Below are positions 26,736-34,101 of a DNA stretch of 49,938 bases, piece after piece; position 1 is the stretch's first letter, and the number at the start of each line of letters is the position of its first letter. The position numbers were made by a program, and so were the translations under genes. The notes under the pieces are model-generated. The model saw only the letters and a program-made list of their open reading frames with translations. It was not told where the DNA came from and did not search any database. The DNA is from a virus: positions 1 through 49,938 of the IMG/VR virus record IMGVR_UViG_3300021375_000041. One strand, given 5' to 3'.

Positions 26736-26866
26736 GGAGTTATGCTCGTATATTGAAAATATACGGCAAAATGAGTGGTTTTGACGGTTTTAAAGAGGAT
26801 GTTAAGATATTTAGTGAAATATTACTTTTTATAAAGTGATACTTAATTCTATTATTATCTTGTATA

Positions 26867-27091
26867 TTATAAGTCTAGGCCGCCACCTGATGGTGCCTCT
26901 GAAGGTCCACCATACTGTTGTTTTACCTGTGCTTTTTCGGCACCTTTTTGGTATTTCCTATACTCTCTAATTTTTCTTAGTTTAGAAAGATGGGCAAGAG
27001 TCAAGCGAGTTTTACGTGTATCATCTAAATCGATACTTGTAAACTCGTCATCTTCTGGAGAATAATTTTCATTTATCTCAATATATTTCAT
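26867..27091 (-). CDS. Small head-module protein, 74 aa
   Basis: Short protein MKYIEINENYSPEDDEFTSI, then DLDDTRKTRLTLAHLSKLRKIREYRK and a glycine-rich end GGPSEAPSGGGLDL. Acidic N-terminus, strongly basic helical middle. A protein of this layout sits between portal and protease genes in marine T4-like phages; it may be a small prohead core protein in the position of T4 67/68. Function is not established. It is 36 bp after the preceding gene without a promoter between them. Confidence 0.65.
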   Translation of the reverse strand: MKYIEINENYSPEDDEFTSIDLDDTRKTRLTLAHLSKLRKIREYRKYQKGAEKAQVKQQYGGPSEAPSGGGLDL

Positions 27092-27127
27092 TATACTTGC
27101 CCGTCTTTTAAAAAAATCTTAATACGA

Positions 27128-27421
27128 TTACTGGTCATCTGACGATGCTACAGTCCAACCTTCACCAATAGTTGCTGAAGGCATATCTTTGATTTCTGCC
27201 CAAGCAGAATCAGACCATGTTCTAATAATATGAAGGGAATCGCCCGCTTCTGAAAGAGTAGATGTTGCAACTGCTGTACCCTCGGCTGTTGCTTCTTCGA
27301 TTTTTGCTACTATAGCCGCATCTTCTGTACAATCATTATGAAATGCTGTCATTAATGCATCCATATCAGCGTGTGATGTTCCACTATCATCAGTGATAGT
27401 TATTGTTTGTATTACTGCCAT
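27128..27421 (-). CDS. Small late protein, 97 aa, unknown
   Basis: MAVIQTITITDDSGTSHADM...; a beta-strand start, a helical middle and a Trp-containing C-terminus (TIGEGWTVASSDDQ). No family recognised. The frame is open further upstream (to 27445), but AAGGAGAA lies correctly before the ATG at 27421, which is therefore the start. It has its own late motif (27481) overlapping the end of the portal gene. Inferred head- or virion-associated protein because of its position inside the head operon. Confidence 0.6.
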   Translation of the reverse strand: MAVIQTITITDDSGTSHADMDALMTAFHNDCTEDAAIVAKIEEATAEGTAVATSTLSEAGDSLHIIRTWSDSAWAEIKDMPSATIGEGWTVASSDDQ

Positions 27422-27480
27422 TTTATATTCTCCTTGAATAAACAATTATTAAAGAACGATTATTACGCCCCTCGCTTATT

Positions 27481-27489
27481 GTATTTATG
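27481..27489 (-). promoter_or_regulatory. Late promoter motif before the 97-aa gene
   Basis: CATAAATAC on the minus strand, overlapping the portal stop codon. Confidence 0.55.
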
Positions 27490-29197
27490 TATTATCGTCA
27501 GAAATAGTATCTGTATCGCTGTTTTCTGCGCCAGAAATAGGAGATTCTGTTCCGGAAACATTATCATCTTCGTCATCTAAATCGTCTGCATCAAAATCCG
27601 CACTGTCAAAGTCGCCACCTGCTGGTCCTGGAGATGCTCCAACACCTTTAAGCCCATCTTCACTTTGTGCGAGTGGGTCAGACAGGTCACGTTCTTCTTT
27701 CCACAGTGATGCATTTTCTAAGACTTCTTCTTCAGATAGTCCTAAGAAACGTTTCATTGCGAAACGTTTACTGATGTAATCTGCGCCTTCGATACTTGTA
27801 AATACGTTCATTGCTACTTGGTCTACTTCTGCTTGACGATACTTACCAAAGTTCTGAACAACGTTAAATGATAAGTCAAATGAACTACTTTCAATCAAAA
27901 CACCACGGTGCTTTAAGAACATCTTAAATTCTTTATCTAGTTCTTCAACAATAAGTTGTTGTAGTCTTTCACAATACTTTGTAAATCTGAACTCTTGTAT
28001 CATTGCAGTACCAGTTCTACCATCGTTAAACGCAGAACCATTTGCATCCATACCACCCAAGTAACTTGGCGGAACACGCAAACCTCTAAGTAGTTTGTCA
28101 TTGAAGAATTTCAAGTCATCAATTTCTCCTAAGTTCTCACCACCTGGAAGTGTTTCAACTTTAGAACCGCGACCCTCGGCTGTTTGAGCAAAGAAGTAAT
28201 CTTCCATAATAGAAAGTGGATTGTATGCACTGTCAACAACGTTAGCACCACCACCAGTTTTAGATGGGATTCTACGTTGATGAATTTCATTCTTAATACG
28301 TTCTAAGTGTTGACGTGCTTTATGAGTTGGCATATCACCAACATCAATATAAAATACTCTACGTTCTGGCGCTCTTTGAACACGATAGATAATAATACTA
28401 TCTTCTAATAATTCTTTTTGTTTGTATACTTTAAATACAGGCTCAAGCATACTTGTGCCGAACGGCCAGTATTGGTCGATACCTTCACTTAAAGATACGT
28501 GAATAACATGTTTGGCATCAATTGCTGTTGATGATTGGTCTTGAGTAAATCTTCCAGCCTGTGGCGAAGCAGATGAATATCCTTGTTGTGTGCCAGATGT
28601 CTGAGTTGGAATACCCATATGCTGACTTCCTGTTTGTGATAGTTTAACACTGTCTGCTGTGATGTTGAGACTTTGCATATTGATGTCTAAATCTTTAATA
28701 TAATATGCTTCAATCTTTTTACCTTTGCCTTCGTTTACGACAACTTTTTCAACTTTTGCAGGATTTACCCAATATAGTTTATATGTTTCTGGGTCTCTTA
28801 CGAATAATTGGTCGCCGTACTTTACTGTATTTCTAAAAATTCTAAAAATACGTTTGTTCATTTTATTCATTGAACACCACTGACGCAGTGATTTTTGAAG
28901 AACTTCGTTTTCAGTAAATGATGGGTCGTCATTGTATTGAATGTTAAATGGCAGTTTAGTAGTTTCGCTAAAGAGAGTAGAGAACTCAGCAATCGTATCT
29001 AGTGCCGCGTTGACTTCGGAATCCATATCCATTTGGTCGTACTGTCCGTATCTTTGAGCCCTATTGGGTTGTCCCAAATAAACCTCTGGCAGCCAACTGC
29101 TGTATTTTGAACTGGATGCATTGTTTGTTGCTGGTCCAGTGTCTGGCGCACGGCGAGGCACACCATCGTATGTTTTAAAGTACTTTTTCCAAGTCAT
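27485..29197 (-). CDS. 20: Portal vertex protein gp20
   Basis: Dodecameric portal through which DNA is packaged and to which the neck binds. The 570-aa product has the conserved T4-type segments YGQYDQMDMDSEVNAALDTI, YGDQLFVRDPETYKLYWVNP, IIIYRVQRAPERRVFYIDVG and RVPPSYLGGMDANGSAFNDG, and an acidic C-terminus. Length is close to T4 gp20 (524 aa). It is preceded by a sigma70-type promoter (29218-29246) rather than a good late motif, which would separate its expression from the rest of the head genes. Confidence 0.94.
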   Translation of the reverse strand: MTWKKYFKTYDGVPRRAPDTGPATNNASSSKYSSWLPEVYLGQPNRAQRYGQYDQMDMDSEVNAALDTIAEFSTLFSETTKLPFNIQYNDDPSFTENEVLQKSLRQWCSMNKMNKRIFRIFRNTVKYGDQLFVRDPETYKLYWVNPAKVEKVVVNEGKGKKIEAYYIKDLDINMQSLNITADSVKLSQTGSQHMGIPTQTSGTQQGYSSASPQAGRFTQDQSSTAIDAKHVIHVSLSEGIDQYWPFGTSMLEPVFKVYKQKELLEDSIIIYRVQRAPERRVFYIDVGDMPTHKARQHLERIKNEIHQRRIPSKTGGGANVVDSAYNPLSIMEDYFFAQTAEGRGSKVETLPGGENLGEIDDLKFFNDKLLRGLRVPPSYLGGMDANGSAFNDGRTGTAMIQEFRFTKYCERLQQLIVEELDKEFKMFLKHRGVLIESSSFDLSFNVVQNFGKYRQAEVDQVAMNVFTSIEGADYISKRFAMKRFLGLSEEEVLENASLWKEERDLSDPLAQSEDGLKGVGASPGPAGGDFDSADFDADDLDDEDDNVSGTESPISGAENSDTDTISDDNT

Positions 29198-29217
29198 AAT
29201 TTAATCCTAATTTATCT

Positions 29218-29246
29218 ATCTTAACATATTTTATATATATTGTCAA
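29218..29246 (-). promoter_or_regulatory. Extended -10 sigma70-type promoter before gp20
   Basis: Minus strand TTGACA (29241-29246), 17 bp ending in TGT, then TAAGAT (29218-29223). Confidence 0.65.
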
Positions 29247-29260
29247 CCCTATACCTATAT

Positions 29261-31327
29261 TTATTTTAGTTCCCTAACCAAGTCATCAAGTGATTGGGCA
29301 AATCTTTGAATATCCTGATAATTATCTGCCCAAGTTTTGGTTAAACCTTCGTTGTCAGTTATTGCGTCATTATTTCTTACAATTAATGCTTGAGTTGTTT
29401 CGGCTTGTAGTTTAAATGCCGAATACAACTTCTCTAACTCTTTAAGTTTGTCACTGTTGGAAAAATCGCTGTCATCAATTTCTTTCATTGTGTTCTTAAA
29501 AGTGGCCATTCGAGTATCTATAGAACTGTTTAACCCATCAGACCTGCTTCCAAATTCCACCACTGACGGTAAAGTTGTGCCATTTAATTCTGAAGTTAGA
29601 TTCTGTGCATCAATAATAGCCTGTATTGACGGGTCAACTTCGCCAATGGTTACCATTTCAGCAAGTTTGGTAAATGCTGTATTTTTCAGAGTTTGGTAAA
29701 ATGTTGATATTCCAGAAAGGGTGTCTGTTACAGGTACCATGGTAGATAACATCTTGGCCGTTTCAATTGCTAGTTCTCTTTGAGACTCAGTAATTGTTCT
29801 CATATTATCAATGAAAGATTCCATGTGTATGTTTAACGCTGCCTCACTCAAAATAAGTGCCTCTCTTACTTGAATCATACGAGATGTCATCTCTTTCTCT
29901 GCATCGTTTTGTGTGCCTTTTGACGTGCCCTTGTCAGCATCTCCGTAATTTTGAGATGCTTCGATAATCGAACCAACCATCCCTGCTAATTGTGGGTCGT
30001 TAAGTAATTGAACTCCTACGCCCGTTCCTCTTGTCATTTCAATAAGACTGGTTGCAAGTTCTGGAAATCCCTGTGCTAGTGCTGACTGAAAATCTTCGTT
30101 TGACCCTGTTTCTAATGTATTTGCCATTTGTTCAACGAAATTAAGAACTTCTCGTCCTGGTGCAGTTTGTGCCATCTCTTGGTATTCTGCTGTCTGTAAG
30201 AATGCGCCTCTGCTACCCGCCGCTAATCTTTTTGCGAGTGTTTCTGACATAGGATTACCTTGTGCATTTACTGACTGGAATCCAGCCTCAATCGCTTTTC
30301 TTTGTTCTTCAGGTAACATTGCCAATAATGCTACATCAGTTGGTCCGACTGCTTTCTTCATTAATGCCGCCGCTTCTTCCATTGAGATTTTTAATACATT
30401 TGAAGTCATTTCTACATTAGACATAAAATCATTCATTCCAGACCGCATATCTTTATCACTCATAGTACTAAGTTGTCCACCTATTCTTAGTGAGTCAATA
30501 TATTCTCCGGCGATGTTGGCAACTTGGCCAAATTCTAATGCATATTTTCTCATAAAATCACTGCCAGACTCGTCAGCGATACTGTTTGAAAAATCTAATG
30601 CGGCCTTAACTCCCATAACACCGACTGCTCTAGCAAATTCTTTGGTGAATTCTGATGCTTCGCCGAAACTAAAATTAGTTGCAGATATCACCTGTGACAT
30701 CTCTATAAAACCCGCTTCGACATCACTCATATTTCCGAGTAGTCCTGCTTGTCTCATTTCGGCAACCATTGCAAATCTCTCATTAAATCCTTGGCGTAGA
30801 CCGGAAGATGCCGCTTCGGCAATTCCTGCTGTGGCAATAGTAAAACCACCTATAACATCACCCAGTCTGCGATAAAGGTCCATTTGTATTTTTCTATCGG
30901 CGCCCTTTCCAGCGGCTTCATCAGTGAAGCCTTGTTTTTGTAATGAGTGAAAGTACTCATCTCTCTTTTTCTGTTTTCTCTCAACATCAACTATATCTGA
31001 CCTTAAGCCCGTCATAGCAGACAGAGTAGCAAGACCCGTACTTGCTATTTTTTGTTGACTATTGATAACTCTATTGTCTCGTGTCTGTTCTTTTTTGTTA
31101 TTAACTGCTTCAATTCTATTACCTGTTTTAACTGAATCTTTGGCTTGTTTAAGTTCTTTTGCTGATATCTTTGTTCCATTAGCAATATGAGTTAGCATCC
31201 TAATCATGGCATTACCATCTGCTTGAATCTGCTTTAGACTACCCGCAATTTGTGCCTGAGTTGCTTCTGTACTCCAATCTGCTAGACTGGAGCCCGTTAT
31301 ATAAACATTTTGTTCGTCTGTTGCCAT
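29261..31327 (-). CDS. Probable tail tape-measure / large tail protein, 688 aa
   Basis: No close relative recognised from motifs alone. The protein is mostly alpha-helical with long amphipathic stretches, a hydrophobic helix near residues 155-180 (VIGGFTIATAGIAEAASSGL) and a coiled C-terminus. It lies next to the gp26/gp51 genes, which make a chaperone-like frameshift pair; in tailed phages such a pair usually serves the tape-measure protein. Size is near that of T4 gp29 (590 aa). I therefore infer a tape-measure role, but a different structural function is possible. Late motif at 31428. Confidence 0.45.
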   Translation of the reverse strand: MATDEQNVYITGSSLADWSTEATQAQIAGSLKQIQADGNAMIRMLTHIANGTKISAKELKQAKDSVKTGNRIEAVNNKKEQTRDNRVINSQQKIASTGLATLSAMTGLRSDIVDVERKQKKRDEYFHSLQKQGFTDEAAGKGADRKIQMDLYRRLGDVIGGFTIATAGIAEAASSGLRQGFNERFAMVAEMRQAGLLGNMSDVEAGFIEMSQVISATNFSFGEASEFTKEFARAVGVMGVKAALDFSNSIADESGSDFMRKYALEFGQVANIAGEYIDSLRIGGQLSTMSDKDMRSGMNDFMSNVEMTSNVLKISMEEAAALMKKAVGPTDVALLAMLPEEQRKAIEAGFQSVNAQGNPMSETLAKRLAAGSRGAFLQTAEYQEMAQTAPGREVLNFVEQMANTLETGSNEDFQSALAQGFPELATSLIEMTRGTGVGVQLLNDPQLAGMVGSIIEASQNYGDADKGTSKGTQNDAEKEMTSRMIQVREALILSEAALNIHMESFIDNMRTITESQRELAIETAKMLSTMVPVTDTLSGISTFYQTLKNTAFTKLAEMVTIGEVDPSIQAIIDAQNLTSELNGTTLPSVVEFGSRSDGLNSSIDTRMATFKNTMKEIDDSDFSNSDKLKELEKLYSAFKLQAETTQALIVRNNDAITDNEGLTKTWADNYQDIQRFAQSLDDLVRELK

Positions 31328-31366
31328 TAGTACTCTCTATTCTAAAACTTCGTAGTTATTATTAAA

Positions 31367-31375
31367 GATAAATAT
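31367..31375 (+). promoter_or_regulatory. Late promoter motif before gp26
   Basis: GATAAATAT on the plus strand, 74 bp upstream of the gp26 ATG. It faces the minus-strand motif at 31428, so the two leaders would overlap. Confidence 0.5.
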
Positions 31376-31427
31376 TAATGAAGATAATTATATTCATACT
31401 TAATTATCCAATTAATTAACTTATACT

Positions 31428-31436
31428 GTATTTATC
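31428..31436 (-). promoter_or_regulatory. Late promoter motif before the 688-aa gene
   Basis: GATAAATAC on the minus strand, 101 bp upstream of the start codon at 31327. Confidence 0.6.
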
Positions 31437-31448
31437 AAAGGAAACAAA

Positions 31449-32285
31449 ATGAGCGAACAAGCAAACCCATTATCCAAATACTTTCGTAAACCCACAATTT
31501 ATGTACAAATACCAACAGGTGGCAGATTTAATCCAGAAATTCCTAAAACAATATTAGATGAAATTCCAGTGATGCCGATGACTGCTATCGATGAGATATC
31601 AATGCAAAATCCAGATGCACTTCTTAATGGCGAAGCACTAATGACTGTTATTTCAAGTTGTGTTCCGTCAATTCCCGACCCAAGAAATCTATGTAGTATA
31701 GATGCAGACTTATTATTTTTAGCAATCAAATACGCAACATACGGCAAAACTGTTACACATTTACACACTTGCACTAAATGTGAAGAACAAGCAGAATACA
31801 ATATAGATATAAACAACGTGCTTGAAAAGTTTCCGGAAATACAAGAGGTTGAGCCCATTAAACACGGAGACTTAAAAATCTATATTACTCCTCCAAGAAT
31901 AGAAAGTATGACACGCCTAGCATTAATCGATGTTGAGCAACAACGTATTTTGCAAAGCATACAAGCAGTGAGCGAAGATGATATAACTGAAATGGAACTA
32001 GCAAAACAATTTGCAATTAGTTTTAGAAAAGTATCAAAACAAAACGTAGACTTGTTAATTAGTTCAATAAACAGAATTGAGACGCCAGATGAGACAGTGT
32101 CCGACGAAGAAAGTATTATGGAATTTATGAACAATATTCCAGCGACAATTGTCAAAGAAGTTAATGACAGAGTAAAATTGGTAACCAAAAAACCAGAAGA
32201 CTTAACGACATTTGAGTTTACTTGTGATGCTTGTGACCACCGAGATAAAATAAAGTTTGAGTTAAACCCCGTAAATTTTTCCTAG
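31449..32285 (+). CDS. 26: Baseplate hub assembly protein gp26
   Basis: gp26-type protein needed for assembly of the baseplate hub. N-terminus NPLSKYFRKPTIYVQIPTGG followed by RFNPEI is characteristic of the marine gp26 group. Two CxxC pairs, C108/C111 and C259/C262, probably bind one zinc ion. AAAGGA lies 7 bases before the ATG. The frame ends at 32285, but a canonical slippery heptamer at 32273-32279 lets part of the ribosomes continue in the -1 frame into the gp51-like part, giving a 354-aa product. T4 encodes gp26 and gp51 as separate genes. Confidence 0.82.
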   Translation: MSEQANPLSKYFRKPTIYVQIPTGGRFNPEIPKTILDEIPVMPMTAIDEISMQNPDALLNGEALMTVISSCVPSIPDPRNLCSIDADLLFLAIKYATYGKTVTHLHTCTKCEEQAEYNIDINNVLEKFPEIQEVEPIKHGDLKIYITPPRIESMTRLALIDVEQQRILQSIQAVSEDDITEMELAKQFAISFRKVSKQNVDLLISSINRIETPDETVSDEESIMEFMNNIPATIVKEVNDRVKLVTKKPEDLTTFEFTCDACDHRDKIKFELNPVNFS

Positions 32286-32305
32286 GCTGGTTAAAGACTG
32301 CCAGC
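32273..32305 (+). promoter_or_regulatory. Programmed -1 frameshift signal
   Basis: Slippery heptamer A AAT TTT (32273-32279) in the correct zero-frame phase (gtA AAT TTT tcc tag), a 6-nt spacer, and a perfect GCTGG/CCAGC stem (32286-32290 / 32301-32305) with a 10-nt loop. The zero-frame stop follows one codon later. Position and geometry match the textbook frameshift cassette. Confidence 0.75.
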
Positions 32306-32512
32306 GGCGAGGAAATAGTAGAAAAGCAAGAGTCTTATCTAAAAAAACTTGATAATCTACATAAGACTTTATATAAACTATCTTGGTACATGAGGGGTGG
32401 CGTCAGTATATCAGAACTCCACGAGATGCCGGCCAATCATATAGATTATCTAAATGAGATAGTTAGAGACAACTTTGAACTCAGTAAAAACGCTGGAACA
32501 CCTATTTTATAA
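32273..32512 (+). CDS. 51: gp51-like C-terminal extension, read by -1 frameshift
   Basis: The -1 frame is closed by TGA at 32258-32260 and then open to TAA at 32510 without any ATG, GTG or TTG before the internal Met in WYMRGGVS, so independent initiation of a full domain is unlikely. It codes for 77 residues after the slip (FLGWLKTASGEEIVEKQESY... to KNAGTPIL), including KLSWYMRGGVSISELHEMPA and a segment IDYLNEIVRDNFELSKNAG that resembles gp51, the partner of gp26 in T4-type hub assembly. The product would be a gp26-51 fusion made in minor amounts, like the G/GT tail chaperones of other phages. Confidence 0.72.
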   Translation, partial: KFFLGWLKTASGEEIVEKQESYLKKLDNLHKTLYKLSWYMRGGVSISELHEMPANHIDYLNEIVRDNFELSKNAGTPIL

Positions 32513-32539
32513 AAAATACAAAAAAAGTTACAAAAAAGG

Positions 32540-32568
32540 TTGACATCCCTTTTCCACTATGTTAGTAT
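32540..32568 (+). promoter_or_regulatory. Extended -10 sigma70 promoter of structured RNA 2
   Basis: TTGACA (32540-32545), 17 bp ending in TGT, TAGTAT (32563-32568). It lies 28 bp after the gp51 stop. Confidence 0.7.
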
Positions 32569-32574
32569 GGTCAG

Positions 32575-33060
32575 CATAACTAATACAAATCGATTCAAAA
32601 AAACATTTTTAATTCTAATATAAATCCCCAAAGGCTAATAATGATTACAATAAAACAATACATAGTGGAACTGTTAGTCGGGATGCCGACTCGGGATTGA
32701 GGGCGTATATTATACATACGTTCAGACAAGTTGGGTGAAATCCGACACTGCTTCTCGTTAACCACAAATTTTATTTCGTATTTTAACATTCGTTACTCTA
32801 AAGGTAATGAATGACTAGTATTTACCGTACAGAAATGTACAAACCGCGGGTAGGTTAAAACACTACCAACTTTGATGATATTTTATTCTATGTGGATTAT
32901 TCAAAGTGCCGTTGGGTCGAAAGACGCAATGCTAAGTTATGAGGGAATCGCCAACCGACCTCGCCATTGCTAGTGGCTAACTTAGACATAGAATCTGATG
33001 AACAAGAACAGGTTTCATTCGCAATTGTCCAGTGGATGGGCAATTGTGTCTTCCAAACTG
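32575..33060 (+). ncRNA. Large ornate structured RNA 2 (about 490 nt)
   Basis: Non-coding region with dense, mostly perfect helices. AGTCGG 32676-32681/32686-32691; CGTAT 32704-32708/32716-32720; GTTGGG 32730-32735/TCCGAC 32741-32746; a 10-bp stem 32787-32796/32804-32813; GTACA-GAAA-TGTAC 32827-32840 (GNRA loop); GGTAG 32849-32853/32863-32867. ATTCTATGT 32885-32893 pairs over 90 nt with 32986-32994 and encloses GTC-GAAA-GAC (32916-32925), CTAAGTTA 32932-32939/32978-32985, GAGG/CCTC and GCCAT/GTGGC. A 9-bp stem follows at 33022-33030/33038-33046. GTTGG 32911-32915 can also pair with CCAAC 32951-32955, a possible pseudoknot. It is not a recognisable group I or II intron; large phage RNAs of the GOLLD or ROOL kind are the nearest analogy. 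A GIY-YIG gene follows. Confidence 0.65.
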
Positions 33061-33210
33061 AACAAGTAATAAAATAATGGTTTTATAATATAGATATATA
33101 ATTGTATGGAAGAAATAAATATCGAGGAAATCTTCTTTGAGTGGAACGAAAAGAAATTTCTGATGATATTAGGTCTTTAGACCTATTAAGATATATACAA
33201 TGAGACGATA
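33061..33210 (+). other. Leader between RNA 2 and the GIY-YIG gene
   Basis: A-T-rich stretch without a recognised gene. It holds a 24-codon frame (33106-33180, MEEINIEEIFFEWNEKKFLM...) and, in the -1 frame, a second short peptide (GTG 33141 to TGA 33201, VERKEISDDIRSLDLLRYIQ). Read together they could be one small protein broken by a frameshift. A TAGGTC-TTTA-GACCTA hairpin (about 33170-33185) precedes the nuclease start codon. Confidence 0.3.
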
Positions 33211-33648
33211 ATGAGTGAATGGAAATATAACAATAAAGTTGTAAATGAATTACCTGATGATGTTGAGGGATTTGTGTATCTTATTACGAATCTTACAAAT
33301 GACCGAAAATACATAGGTAAGAAGTTAGCGAGATTTAAAACCACTAAACCTCCACTTAAAGGACGTAAGAACAAAAGACGTGGATTTAAAGAAAGTGATT
33401 GGAGAACATATTGGGGTTCTTCTGACCATTTGAATGCGGATGTAAAAAAATTAGGCCCCGATAAATTTTCACGTGAAATTCTACATTACTGTCCGAGCCG
33501 TGGCGCATTAAGTTATGTAGAAGCCAAAGAACAGTTTGACCGTAGAGTACTTGAGACAGATGAGTACTATAACGGCATTATCAATGTACGAGTGGGAAGT
33601 TCGAAAATTCTTACTGAGTATCTAAACAGCGTTAAACAAAAAATATAG
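33211..33648 (+). CDS. GIY-YIG family endonuclease
   Basis: Small GIY-YIG nuclease: the core FVYLITNLTNDRKYIGKKL gives the V-Y-L / Y-I-G-K pair near the N-terminus, followed by the catalytic-arginine/lysine region (RRGFKESDWRTYWGSSDHLN) and a Glu in SYVEAKEQF. Length 145 aa resembles free-standing phage homing nucleases of the Seg type that lack a DNA-binding repeat domain. It does not lie inside an intron that I can see, but directly follows structured RNA 2. Its 3' end overlaps the convergent membrane-protein gene by 17 bp. Confidence 0.8.
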   Translation: MSEWKYNNKVVNELPDDVEGFVYLITNLTNDRKYIGKKLARFKTTKPPLKGRKNKRRGFKESDWRTYWGSSDHLNADVKKLGPDKFSREILHYCPSRGALSYVEAKEQFDRRVLETDEYYNGIINVRVGSSKILTEYLNSVKQKI

Positions 33649-33886
33649 GCGCTAATATCCACTGATATATTCCTATCAAATCAATACATAAGAAAAAGTA
33701 ATTTTGGACTATTAGAGGTTTATCCTTTAATACGGTAAAGACATATATTGCAATCAGATGTCCTGATGCAAATAATGGAAATGCATACTTAGATTGTGGT
33801 AAGTTTAAAGATATCAATGTTCCCGCACACACAAACATAAACGTGGCAAGCCATTTTACTCTTTCAATTGTTTTTGGTGACATCAT
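33632..33886 (-). CDS. Small membrane protein, 84 aa
   Basis: Three hydrophobic segments: about residues 11-27 (VKWLATFMFVCAGTLISL), 37-52 (PLFASGHLIAIYVFTV) and 62-82 (NYFFLCIDLIGIYQWILAPI). Predicted to be an integral inner-membrane protein with no recognised family; related small membrane proteins occur in marine myoviruses. GAGGAG precedes the first of two adjacent ATG codons; a CTAAATAC motif lies 21 bp upstream. Possible roles (lysis timing, superinfection exclusion) are guesses. Confidence 0.65.
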   Translation of the reverse strand: MMSPKTIERVKWLATFMFVCAGTLISLNLPQSKYAFPLFASGHLIAIYVFTVLKDKPLIVQNYFFLCIDLIGIYQWILAPIFFV

Positions 33887-33906
33887 TTAACTCCTCTAAG
33901 ATATAA

Positions 33907-33914
33907 GTATTTAG
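33907..33914 (-). promoter_or_regulatory. Late-type promoter motif before the membrane protein
   Basis: CTAAATAC on the minus strand, directly after the terminator of the small RNA. Confidence 0.5.
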
Positions 33915-33916
33915 GC

Positions 33917-33952
33917 AAAGAAAAACCCAGTAACATTTCTGCTACTGGGTTT
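33917..33952 (-). terminator. Terminator of small RNA 3
   Basis: Ten-base-pair stem AAACCCAGTA (33923-33932) / TACTGGGTTT (33943-33952); the minus-strand transcript continues TTTTCTTT. Confidence 0.88.
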
Positions 33953-34095
33953 CCCGCCTTACATTTCCTTTTTGTGCTTTTTACAGTGGTACGTTAAGGT
34001 CTAACCCACCACTCTCATATGAAATACGAGAGTAAGCAACGATTTTTCTATGTCGATGAGAGAGGTTTAGAGGAGACACAGAAATCATCGTTGAT
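33917..34095 (-). ncRNA. Small RNA 3 with exposed anti-Shine-Dalgarno loop (about 180 nt)
   Basis: Minus-strand unit with strong promoter (34102-34130) and terminator and no reading frame. Hairpin 1: CAACGAT and TTTCTGTGTC (34093-34075) pair with 34054-34037, leaving a 20-nt CU-rich loop (34074-34055). Hairpin 2: a 10-bp stem in 34010-34032 with TTC loop. Hairpin 3: GTGGT/ACCAC (34012-34008 / 33990-33986) with inner GTTA/TAAC. Two positions pair as G-U on this strand but would be A-C on the other, supporting minus-strand transcription. The loop is complementary to 8093-8112, the ribosome-binding region of the 233-aa gene. Family unknown. Confidence 0.7.
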
Positions 34096-34101
34096 TATTC
34101 C

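Noticed and set aside
32575-33060. Group I or group II intron carrying the GIY-YIG nuclease
   Set aside because: I could not find a group I core (P7/R-S type sequences) or a group II domain V, and the upstream gene ends properly; no split gene is visible on either side.
34058-34076. Plus-strand GAGAGAGG...GAGGAGA as a ribosome-binding site
   Set aside because: No start codon with a usable frame follows on the plus strand; stem geometry (G-U on minus, A-C on plus) supports the minus-strand RNA.
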